The notes under the pieces were generated by a model, which saw only the letters and a program-made list of their open reading frames with translations, ran no database searches and was not told the DNA's origin. DNA of 64,000 nt from Pseudochryseolinea flava (GTDB taxonomy: Bacteria; Bacteroidota; Bacteroidia; Cytophagales; Cyclobacteriaceae): positions 62,001 to 126,000 of the forward strand of contig NZ_QMFY01000007.1 of assembly GCF_003286915.1 (NCBI RefSeq), in the 5' to 3' direction. A program made the translations under genes and the position numbers. Shown here one piece after another: positions 47,079 to 54,917 of the stretch (the first letter of the stretch is position 1; every line of letters begins with the position of its first letter).

Positions 47079-48524
47079 ATGTCAAGTCTAAGAATAAAAG
47101 GGCACGCTTGCCTGCTAGTAGTCGTCGGCCTCATCGTGAACTCCTGCGCAAAAAATCCTGTGACCGGAAGAAATGATTTGATGCTCATGTCTGAGAACCA
47201 GGAGATCGCTACAGGAAAACAATCGGATCCTGAAATCAAAGCATTTTTTGGTGTCTATGAAGACGCGCGTTTGCAAAAATTCATTCAAGAGAAAGGCGAA
47301 CAAATGGCGGCAATATCACACCGAAAAAATCTTGATTTTCAATTTCAGATCGTTGATTCACCGGTTGTCAACGCATTCGCCGTCCCCGGTGGCTACGTAT
47401 ATTTCACGCGTGGTATTATGGCGCACTTCAACAACGAAGCAGAGTTCGCTGGCGTACTTGGACATGAAATTGGGCACATCACAGCACGGCATTCGGCGAA
47501 GCAATACAGTCGGGCAATGCTTGCTCAAGTTGGACTTATCGCCGGCACCGTGATCTCCGATGATTTCGCACGCTATGCTGACATCGCGCAGACCGGTGTT
47601 AGCTTACTGTTTCTAAAATTCGGACGCGACGCAGAAAGTCAATCTGACAATTTAGGCGTTCAGTATTCTACAGCTATCGGCTACGACGCGAAGGAGATGG
47701 CGACATTTTTCCAAACGTTAGATCGATTGCAGAAAAAGTCCGGCGCAGAAGTTCCCGACTTCCTTTCTACTCATCCTAACCCTGGTGACCGTGAGCGAAA
47801 AGTTTCGAAGGCAGCGGAAAGTGCGCAAAAGAAAACACCCAAAGCAAATCTGAAAGTTGGACGCGATAGCTATTTAAAAATGATCGATGGACTTATCTAT
47901 GGAGAGGATCCCAAGCAAGGCTTTGCAGAAGGTGGTGTATTTTATCATCCAGTTCTAAAATTTCAGTTTCCGATTCCTCGACAATGGAATTTGGAGAATA
48001 CGCCACAACAAGTTCAAATGGCTGCTAGCGACGGGGGTGCTGTGCTAATCATGACAATAGCCGGCGGTAATAATCTGGAACAGGCTGCAAATTCTGTGAT
48101 TCAAAAATACCAGCTTAACATAGTAGAGTCCGGCAAGCGAACCATTAACGGTATGCCCGCAGTGGAGATGGTTGCAGATCAGCAGCAGGAGGGCCAAGCG
48201 ATAAGGACCTATGTAACCTTAATTGACTACAGCGGCAGTATCTACTTGTTCATTGGCGCTTCCCAACGTCAGCAGTTCGATGCATACGCGCCAATATTGC
48301 AATCGACCATCCGAAATTTTGATGTATTGACTGATCGCGACAAGTTGAATCGTCAACCCGAACGAATTCGTATCAAAACCATTCCACGCAACGAATCATT
48401 TGCACAAGCGATGCGCGACTTTTCTGTAAGCGAGAAGCGGATTCAAGAGACTGCTATTCTCAATGGCATGTCGCTGGAGGAACCTTTAGAGAAAGGAACG
48501 CTCATCAAGATTATAGAGCAGTAG
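47079..48524 (+). CDS. M48-family metalloprotease, lipoprotein
   Basis: The N-terminus is a lipoprotein signal (LLVVVGLIVNSC, Cys near residue 23), followed by KNPVTGRNDLMLMSE, which is typical of LoiP/BepA-like M48C proteases. The zinc motif HEIGH (His129, Glu130, His133) in GVLGHEIGHITARHS is intact, and FLSTHPNPGDRERKV near 228-242 is the family's usual HP motif. After residue 290 a domain with NGMPAVEMV and a LysM-like tail (ETAILNGMSLEEPLEKGTLIKI, in part) may bind cell wall. The likely role is outer-membrane protein quality control. The start is immediately preceded by a long inverted repeat. Confidence 0.93.
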   Translation: MSSLRIKGHACLLVVVGLIVNSCAKNPVTGRNDLMLMSENQEIATGKQSDPEIKAFFGVYEDARLQKFIQEKGEQMAAISHRKNLDFQFQIVDSPVVNAFAVPGGYVYFTRGIMAHFNNEAEFAGVLGHEIGHITARHSAKQYSRAMLAQVGLIAGTVISDDFARYADIAQTGVSLLFLKFGRDAESQSDNLGVQYSTAIGYDAKEMATFFQTLDRLQKKSGAEVPDFLSTHPNPGDRERKVSKAAESAQKKTPKANLKVGRDSYLKMIDGLIYGEDPKQGFAEGGVFYHPVLKFQFPIPRQWNLENTPQQVQMAASDGGAVLIMTIAGGNNLEQAANSVIQKYQLNIVESGKRTINGMPAVEMVADQQQEGQAIRTYVTLIDYSGSIYLFIGASQRQQFDAYAPILQSTIRNFDVLTDRDKLNRQPERIRIKTIPRNESFAQAMRDFSVSEKRIQETAILNGMSLEEPLEKGTLIKIIEQ

Positions 48525-48649
48525 ATTAAAATGTGTATGTGATTCCACAGGCCGAAGACTTAGATAGGCGAGTTTGTCGACAAAGAAATTGGCACTGCCT
48601 TTTAATCGAACACTACCAGAGAGTCCAACCAACGAACGGATAGTGTAAG

Positions 48650-49129
48650 ATGAAAACAAAAAAAGAAATGATCTCGCGTGGTATAATGATCGCAACGCTT
48701 TGCTTGACCGTAAGTTTTAATACAATAGCACAAGTCACTTGTTCACGTGAACGCGTGGGTGAAATTAAACTGATTGCATCAACCGCTGAATACTTGTCTA
48801 TTCAAGATTCTATTCAAAGTTTAGCATATGACCTGTATTTGATTTCAGAGTCATACCCCAATTACAAATATGTACACCATACAAATGACTTGGGGATGAT
48901 TACAGCCGTATCTGTGGTCGGCATTGCTGATGTAGAGGTTGCGAACAAGGCGGCGACCAATTTGATAATACTTGAGGTGTTAGGAGAAAAAGTGCGCACC
49001 GTCGATGCGGCATTTCTACCGCAGAGCAGACCCGCACCTGGCATGCTCACGAAACAGGAAGCAGCAGCACACAAACCTTCGCCACCACGCATGAAAAATA
49101 AACAAGATGTTATTGTAAGCAGTTTTTAA
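48650..49129 (+). CDS. Secreted hypothetical protein, 159 aa
   Basis: I do not recognise this protein. It has a signal peptide of about 29 residues (ending FNTIAQ), a mixed alpha/beta middle with YLISESYPNYKYVHHTNDLG near 65-84 (in part), and a proline- and lysine-rich C-terminal tail. The central VSVVGIADVEVANKAATNLI stretch reads as one compact domain. There is no anchor or sorting signal. It is followed by its own terminator and is probably monocistronic. Confidence 0.65.
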   Translation: MKTKKEMISRGIMIATLCLTVSFNTIAQVTCSRERVGEIKLIASTAEYLSIQDSIQSLAYDLYLISESYPNYKYVHHTNDLGMITAVSVVGIADVEVANKAATNLIILEVLGEKVRTVDAAFLPQSRPAPGMLTKQEAAAHKPSPPRMKNKQDVIVSSF

Positions 49130-49150
49130 AAGACTGCTTTCGATGTACAG

Positions 49151-49182
49151 GCCGATGCAGGAAATCTGCGTCGGCTTTTTTT
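49151..49182 (+). terminator. Terminator of the 159-aa secreted protein gene
   Basis: A ten-base stem (49151-49160 with 49166-49175, one G-U pair), five-base loop GAAAT, and a run of seven T. Confidence 0.9.
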
Positions 49183-49251
49183 ATGTTTAGTTATTCAATT
49201 GTGCGTCCATCAATTTTTTGCTTTCTTACGCAGTCATTAAAATGTACGGTT

Positions 49252-50028
49252 ATGCCAGAACTTCCCGACTTACAAGTTTTTAGTCAAAATCTCACCAAGC
49301 TTCTTAAAGGTAAGACCGTAAAAAAGGTCGACGTGATAAAAGACGTGAAGCTAAATGTTTCCACTAAGGAACTAAAAAAGGCACTTGAAGATCAGAAGAT
49401 CACATCCATTAGCCGTGTAGGAAAGGAACTCCATTTCACCTTCGGTAATAAAACTGTATTAGGACTACACTTGATGCTTCGTGGCAAGTTGAACACTTTT
49501 GAAGAAAAGAACACAGCGAAGTTTCCGATCATCGAACTCCTCTTCACTGACAACACAGGCATCGCGATGAGTGACTTCCAAGGACAAGCAACACCAACGT
49601 TGAACCCGGAAGATAAAGATGCACCGGATGCGATGTCGGATGAAGTGAACTATGGCTTCTTAAAAACGAAGCTTAATAAGAGTAAGGCAGCGGTCAAGAA
49701 TGTTTTACTCGATCAACATGTCATTCGCGGCATCGGCAATGCGTATGCTGATGAAATACTTTACGTCGCAGGAATTTCTCCGTTCTCAACATCGAACAAC
49801 ATCCCCGATGCAGCCATCAAGAAACTTGACAAAGCAATTAAGTCGGTGCTGACAAACGCCGAGAAAGCAATTTTGAAATCCAATCCTGATATTATTAGCG
49901 GTGAAGTGCGCGATTTTCTTGCAATCCACAACGCAAAGAAAAAGGAGAGTCCGACAGGCGGTAAGATTATTCAGTCAACTGCCGGGGGACGAAAGACCTA
50001 TTACACAGAGGAGCAAGAACAATATTAG
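49252..50028 (+). CDS. Fpg/Nei-family DNA glycosylase, zinc-less
   Basis: The start MPELPD gives the mature N-terminal proline and Glu used for base excision and AP-lyase chemistry in this family. HLMLRGKL near residue 75 supplies the conserved Lys, and HVIRGIGNAYADEILYVAGI (in part, near 160) is the helix-two-turn-helix. The C-terminus (TPTGG-like segment, then GGRKTYYTEEQEQY) aligns with the usual zinc-finger hairpin, but the whole protein contains no cysteine. It must therefore use a zinc-less finger, as in NEIL1 and mimivirus Nei1. The ATG at 49252 is chosen because Pro2 must become the N-terminus; the open frame upstream is not used. Confidence 0.9.
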   Translation: MPELPDLQVFSQNLTKLLKGKTVKKVDVIKDVKLNVSTKELKKALEDQKITSISRVGKELHFTFGNKTVLGLHLMLRGKLNTFEEKNTAKFPIIELLFTDNTGIAMSDFQGQATPTLNPEDKDAPDAMSDEVNYGFLKTKLNKSKAAVKNVLLDQHVIRGIGNAYADEILYVAGISPFSTSNNIPDAAIKKLDKAIKSVLTNAEKAILKSNPDIISGEVRDFLAIHNAKKKESPTGGKIIQSTAGGRKTYYTEEQEQY

Positions 50029-50036
50029 CCCTCGCA

Positions 50037-50264
50037 TTACACGTAGAATTCCATTTGAAAGTCCGTTTCATTTCCGCCGGCCTGTAAAGGCTTTAGCGCG
50101 ATGATTTGCGTTTCGTTATACGCTTTAATGAATTCAGATCTGCTGATGCGCTGTTTACTGTGACCGGGTTTGATTTTATGGTATTGCATCCTTCCCGACT
50201 TGTTGGCGGTAGCGCTGTAGACCCAGCTACATTGAATTGGAATGGGGGAGGGGATGTATCGCAT
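50037..50264 (-). CDS. Doubtful small protein, 75 aa
   Basis: The frame is clean for 75 codons and its second half (FIKAYNETQIIALKPLQAGG, then FQMEFYV) reads like protein, while the first half is proline-rich and irregular. A competing frame on the same strand is also open, so this may be a remnant or chance. It begins 18 bases after the stop of the 81-residue gene upstream and ends eight bases from the convergent glycosylase. Confidence 0.25.
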   Translation of the reverse strand: MRYIPSPIPIQCSWVYSATANKSGRMQYHKIKPGHSKQRISRSEFIKAYNETQIIALKPLQAGGNETDFQMEFYV

Positions 50265-50282
50265 AAAGTGCGCATTTACATC

Positions 50283-50528
50283 TTAATATGTGCGTAAAAA
50301 TTCTTTATGAATAATCGTGTTTTGCTGCGCATTATACTGCGCTAACAACGCATATGCGACACCAGGAACATAATTGAAATGTTTCTGATACTCTTCAATC
50401 TTCATGCAAAGCTCGCGAATGTAGAACCTGATCTGATCAAGGTTCCTGCAATCTGTTGGCCGCTCAAAATTCTTCGAGGCAAAGACTTTAAGCTCCATTT
50501 CCAAAGACTTCTTTTCAAATTCACTCAT
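50283..50528 (-). CDS. Hypothetical cytosolic protein, 81 aa
   Basis: The Met at 50528 begins a helical, charged protein (SEFEKKSLEMELKVFASKNF) with a middle RNLDQIRFYIRELCMKIEEY segment suggestive of a coiled helix pair, then FNYVPGVAYALLAQYN. I know no family. An upstream Met seven codons earlier is possible. It is divergent from the TonB-dependent receptor gene; the spacer from 50529 to 50969 holds only the regulatory repeats described separately. Confidence 0.6.
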   Translation of the reverse strand: MSEFEKKSLEMELKVFASKNFERPTDCRNLDQIRFYIRELCMKIEEYQKHFNYVPGVAYALLAQYNAQQNTIIHKEFLRTY

Positions 50529-50821
50529 ACGCTGTGTACTTATACACAATGATAATTCATTTTTTTAACAAAATACAAGTTTTATTGTGCAAATTTTCAC
50601 GCCAAAATGATGTATATCGGTCGAGGTTGATTTGTTTTATTCACTGAATTACAAGGACTTAAGCCAATTCAATGAACTTTTGTAATAAGGATTACATCGG
50701 ATTTATTGCACATTTGGTTTGTGCAGAATTGTACAGCATCCGCATTTCATAATCTCATTGAAATGTTTCTGTATAATCATGTTGACTTGCAACACTTTAA
50801 GAGTGTGTTTATTCAATGCTA

Positions 50822-50880
50822 CTTCATGCTGTGATAACATTGCCAGGCATGGCGTCACAATCTCTTCATGAATTCATAAC
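50822..50880 (+). promoter_or_regulatory. Two 17-bp direct repeats CTTCATG-N5-ATAAC
   Basis: CTTCATG and ATAAC separated by five bases occur at 50822-50838 and again at 50864-50880, exactly 42 bases (about four helical turns) apart. They lie 90-150 bases upstream of the receptor start. They are a candidate operator for the phosphorus-scavenging genes downstream. Confidence 0.5.
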
Positions 50881-50969
50881 CCGTTTGTTTTCCGCTGCTG
50901 CTCGCAAAGAAGAATTTTTGCGGCATGGTTGAGTTTCCAATTGCTCAACATCAAAACCTAACTCACACT

Positions 50970-53759
50970 ATGCGGAAAAATCTACTTCTTAAAATTTCGT
51001 TACTCTTGAGCGTCACAGTAGCGTTCATCGTTGCCCCGATCGTAAATGCTACCGCCGTTGAAAAACACGCAGTTACCGGCGCAATTGTTGGACGTGTTCT
51101 GGATGAATCGGGACTGGCGCTTCCAGGCGCGAACATCTTGGTTAAGGAACTCAATGTCGGTACTACCACTGATGTGAACGGAGACTTTATCTTGATCGAC
51201 CTTACAGATGGCGACTACACACTCCAAGTTTCATTCATTGGTTATACTCCCGTTGACCAGAACGTCAGAATCGAATCGTCAGTAATTACGCCAGTGATTA
51301 TCACGCTCAACAGTGGACTAACCATGGACGGTGAAGTCGTCGTTTTGGGCGATCGATTGAAAGGCCAAGCTAAGGCATTAAGTCAGCAATACGCAGCCAA
51401 CAACATTACCAATATCGTCGCAGCAGATCAGATCGGAAGATTTCCAGATTCAAACATCGGTGATGCCATGAAGCGCATACCGGGCATAACAATGCAATAC
51501 GACCAAGGGGAAGCACGCTTCGGAATTATTCGTGGCACTGCACCGGCGTTAAATTCGTACATGGTGAACGGCGAACGAGTTCCATCAGCAGAGGGTGACA
51601 CGCGTTCGGTTCAGTTAGATTTAATTCCAGCTGACATGATTCAAACCATAGAAGTTAATAAAGCGATTACACCCGACATGGATGCTGACGCTATCGGAGG
51701 ATCTGTAAACCTCGTCACACGTTCCGCGCCTTCAGGATTACGCATCTCAGGCACAGCGGCTGCGGGCTATGGATTGATTAGACAAAATCCAATTGGTTCA
51801 GGAAGCCTTGTCATTGGTAATAGATTTTTTGCCGACAAGCTCGGGATTATCGTATCTGGCTCTTATTACAATAACAAATTTGGATCTGACAACGTCGAAG
51901 CGACTTGGGAACAAGACGACGACGGAAATATGTTCGTCGAAGAAATTGAAGTTCGCAAGTACGATGTACAACGCGTGCGTCGTAGTGTTTCCGCAGCATT
52001 TGATTTTAAACTTGCGCCGAATCACACACTTTTTTTGAAAGGACTTTATAATCACCGTGATGATTGGGAAAATCGATATAGACTTCGCTACCGCGATTTA
52101 GAATATCAAGCGGATGAAAGCGCCGAGCTTACCGGCGTGACGATTGTGAGAGAAACAAAGGGAGGTGGAGACGATCGTGGTAAGGATGCACGTCTCGAAG
52201 ATCAACGCACCGGCAATGTAAGCCTTTCCGGTGAGCACATCTTTGGGAAAGTAAAAACAACTTGGTCGGCTACGCTTGCAAAAGCTTCGGAAGAAAGACC
52301 CGACGAGCGTTACATCGCGTGGGAAACAGAGGACGTTACCGGTGTTGTTGATATCGGTAATCCTAGAAAACCAAACTTCACACCAACAAGTGACGTGTCA
52401 CCTTCAGCATATGCACTCAACGACATCTCAACCGAAGACCAATACACAGAAGAGAAGGATCGAAACTTCAAGCTGAATTTTACAATCCCACTCAATAGCG
52501 GTTATGATAAAGACGTTATTAAGTTCGGAGGAAGACTGCGTTTGAAAGAAAAGTACAGGAACAACAAGTTTTGGTCTGCAGAACCAGATTTTGAAAGTAT
52601 GGGTGAGTACCCAGTTGTGGACCAGACGAGCTCGGATTTTCAGGCTGGAAATTATAACGTTGGTCCCTTTACGACGGCCAACTACCTTGGCAGCTTAGAT
52701 CTAAGAAATCCAAACTTATTTGAGTTAGAAGCCGGAGAAGAGGGCATTGTTGAGAATTTTAACGCTGAAGAAAATATCAGTGGCGGTTATGCTATGATTG
52801 ATAAGACGATCGGAAAACAACTTTCGTTCGTAGCTGGTCTAAGGATTGAGCATACTGACATCAACTACCAGGGTTTCGTTTTTTCTGACGGGGAAATTCA
52901 GCAGGCAACTGGCTCCGACAATTACACCAATGTATTTCCGAGTGTGCACGCGCGGTTCAACGCAACCGATGATTTGATCATCCGCGCGGCATGGACCAAT
53001 TCCCTGGCGCGTCCTAACTATTATGATCTCGTTCCTTATCGTCTCGTGGAAAATACAGATGAATTCCTTGGCATTGGAAATCCTAAGTTAAAGCCAACGC
53101 AGTCGATGAATTTAGATTTGATGGGTGAAAAATATTTTGAAAGCGTTGGTATCATCTCTGCCGGTGGTTTCTACAAAAAACTTACAGACATCATCTACAC
53201 CTATGGGGTCGACGATTACATGGATGACGACGGCAATACCTTCGAAAGATTTGAGCAACCGCGTAACGGTGGTGGTGCCGATATCGTGGGTTTTGAAGTT
53301 GCATTACAACGTCAGCTAACATTTTTACCAGGCATCTGGAAAGGTATCGGTGTCTATGCGAACTACACGTTCACAAAATCGGAAGCCGAAGAAATTCCCG
53401 GGCGTGAAGGTGAAGAACTCGGATTACCCGGCACCGCAAAAAACATGTTGAATACCTCGCTGTCATTCGAATCGAAGAAGCTTGTATTACGCTTATCTCT
53501 TAACTACACCAGCGACTACGTTGATGAACTTGGAGAAAAGTCATCCAAGGATCGCTACTACGACAAACAAACTTTCCTCGACTTCAATGGCTCTTATACA
53601 GTGGCTCCAAAATGGAGGATTTTCGCAGAAGCAAACAATTTGACAAATCAACCGCTTCGCTACTATCAAGGTGTTCAAGCTAGAACTGCGCAATTGGAAT
53701 ACTACCGTCAGCGATTTACACTGGGTGTGAAATTCGATCTTTTCGATACTAAAGAATAA
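50970..53759 (+). CDS. TonB-dependent outer membrane receptor
   Basis: The 929-residue protein has a signal peptide (MRKNLLLKISLLLSVTVAF start), an N-terminal carboxypeptidase-regulatory-like domain (about 40-125, with VDESGLALPGANI-like and GYTPVDQNV segments), a plug domain (FPDSNIGDAMKRIPGI near 160, IRGTAPALNSYMVNGERVP in part) and a beta barrel ending in an aromatic strand (RFTLGVKFDLFDTKE). The plug sequence is of the TonB-Xanth-Caul type used for large substrates rather than the SusC type, and no SusD partner follows. The two downstream enzymes suggest import of phytate breakdown products or phosphorylated ligands. I chose the ATG at 50970; the open frame starts 15 codons earlier. Confidence 0.93.
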   Translation: MRKNLLLKISLLLSVTVAFIVAPIVNATAVEKHAVTGAIVGRVLDESGLALPGANILVKELNVGTTTDVNGDFILIDLTDGDYTLQVSFIGYTPVDQNVRIESSVITPVIITLNSGLTMDGEVVVLGDRLKGQAKALSQQYAANNITNIVAADQIGRFPDSNIGDAMKRIPGITMQYDQGEARFGIIRGTAPALNSYMVNGERVPSAEGDTRSVQLDLIPADMIQTIEVNKAITPDMDADAIGGSVNLVTRSAPSGLRISGTAAAGYGLIRQNPIGSGSLVIGNRFFADKLGIIVSGSYYNNKFGSDNVEATWEQDDDGNMFVEEIEVRKYDVQRVRRSVSAAFDFKLAPNHTLFLKGLYNHRDDWENRYRLRYRDLEYQADESAELTGVTIVRETKGGGDDRGKDARLEDQRTGNVSLSGEHIFGKVKTTWSATLAKASEERPDERYIAWETEDVTGVVDIGNPRKPNFTPTSDVSPSAYALNDISTEDQYTEEKDRNFKLNFTIPLNSGYDKDVIKFGGRLRLKEKYRNNKFWSAEPDFESMGEYPVVDQTSSDFQAGNYNVGPFTTANYLGSLDLRNPNLFELEAGEEGIVENFNAEENISGGYAMIDKTIGKQLSFVAGLRIEHTDINYQGFVFSDGEIQQATGSDNYTNVFPSVHARFNATDDLIIRAAWTNSLARPNYYDLVPYRLVENTDEFLGIGNPKLKPTQSMNLDLMGEKYFESVGIISAGGFYKKLTDIIYTYGVDDYMDDDGNTFERFEQPRNGGGADIVGFEVALQRQLTFLPGIWKGIGVYANYTFTKSEAEEIPGREGEELGLPGTAKNMLNTSLSFESKKLVLRLSLNYTSDYVDELGEKSSKDRYYDKQTFLDFNGSYTVAPKWRIFAEANNLTNQPLRYYQGVQARTAQLEYYRQRFTLGVKFDLFDTKE

Positions 53760-53775
53760 TTGGTTGTTGGGTAAC

Positions 53776-53812
53776 AAGGCCTGTCTGTGGTGGACAGGTC
53801 TTTCATTTTTTT
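53776..53812 (+). terminator. Terminator or attenuator between receptor and phytase genes
   Basis: AAGGCCTGTC (53776-53785) pairs with GACAGGTCTT (53793-53802) with one G-U pair, then a T-rich run to 53812. The phytase ATG is only 12 bases later, so it may reduce rather than abolish downstream expression. Confidence 0.75.
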
Positions 53813-53823
53813 AATTCGACCAC

Positions 53824-54867
53824 ATGAAAACAAAATATATCATGATTGCGCTTCTGTCAGCAGTGGGATGTAAGCAGTCAACGTCTACAGACAACACAAC
53901 GATTATAAAACCGGCGATCATTACAGAACCTGTACTTAACGATAGTGATGATCCCGCTATCTGGATTAATAAAGAAAATTTATCCGAGAGTTTAATCATT
54001 GGAACTGACAAGGGGGGTGATCAAGGAGAAGGCGCGCTTTATGTTTTCAACCTTGAAGGCAAAATTCTCAAAGACAAAACATTTCCTATTAAACGTGCGA
54101 ACAATGTCGACATCGCTTACCATGTTAAACTTGGTAACCAATTCGTAGACATTGCTATCTGTACGGAACGAAATACGAACTCCATTCGCGTCTTTAGCCT
54201 GCCTGACCTCAGGCCCATTGACAATGGTGGTATTGCAGTGTTTGAAGGAGATTCGTTACGCGCACCCATGGGAATTTCGTTGTATCAAACCCAAGGCACT
54301 ACGTATGCCATCGTCGGAAGAAAGAATGGAACCAGTGGCACATATCTTTGGCAATATGAGTTACAAGACAGCAGCGGTTTTATCACGGGAAAAGTTGTTC
54401 GAAAATTTGGTAATTACAGTGGTAGAAAAGAAATTGAATCAATCGCCGTTGATCATGAGCTCGGGTATGTGTACTATTCAGATGAAGGTGTTGGCGTTCG
54501 AAAATATTATGCGCACCCCGACAGTAGCAATATTGAGTTAGCACTCTTTGCAACGACAGGTTTCGCGGCCGATCATGAAGGCATTTCAATTTATCAACTA
54601 ACGGACAGCACAGGATATATTCTCGTTTCAGATCAACAAGCAAATCATTTTAAAGTGTTCACGCGCGAAGGAACTAATGGCAATCCGCATCAACATGCGT
54701 TGATCAAATCACTAGCCTTGTCGACAACAGAGAGTGATGGGAGCGAGGTTACAAGCATTGCTCTACCTGGTTTTGCTCACGGCTTATTTGTGGCGATGTG
54801 CGACGACAAGACGTTTCAGATCTATCGCTGGGAAGATTTGGCAGGTGGCGATTTAAAATCGCGGTGA
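53824..54867 (+). CDS. Beta-propeller phytase, lipoprotein
   Basis: This enzyme should release phosphate from phytate outside the cytoplasm in a calcium-dependent way. A short lipoprotein signal (MIALLSAVGC, Cys near residue 17) is followed by a six-bladed propeller. Characteristic pieces are NDSDDPAIWI near 40-49, GTDKGGDQGEGALYVFNLEG in part near 60, NNVDIAYHVKLG near 93, APMGISLYQ, EIESIAVDHELGYVYYSDEG in part near 205 and DHEGISIYQ near 248. These match the metal- and phosphate-binding edges of 3-phytases of the BPP class. It lies between the receptor and the PhoX gene on the same strand. Confidence 0.93.
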   Translation: MKTKYIMIALLSAVGCKQSTSTDNTTIIKPAIITEPVLNDSDDPAIWINKENLSESLIIGTDKGGDQGEGALYVFNLEGKILKDKTFPIKRANNVDIAYHVKLGNQFVDIAICTERNTNSIRVFSLPDLRPIDNGGIAVFEGDSLRAPMGISLYQTQGTTYAIVGRKNGTSGTYLWQYELQDSSGFITGKVVRKFGNYSGRKEIESIAVDHELGYVYYSDEGVGVRKYYAHPDSSNIELALFATTGFAADHEGISIYQLTDSTGYILVSDQQANHFKVFTREGTNGNPHQHALIKSLALSTTESDGSEVTSIALPGFAHGLFVAMCDDKTFQIYRWEDLAGGDLKSR

Positions 54868-54917
54868 ATCAGATGTTTGAAAATCGTATCCTTGTAGCGC
54901 ACTAACTAAAAATCACT

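Noticed and set aside
50093-50275. Second minus-strand frame of 60 codons overlapping the doubtful 75-aa frame
   Set aside because: It is proline/serine-rich with no motif; its presence is a reason to doubt that either frame is a gene.
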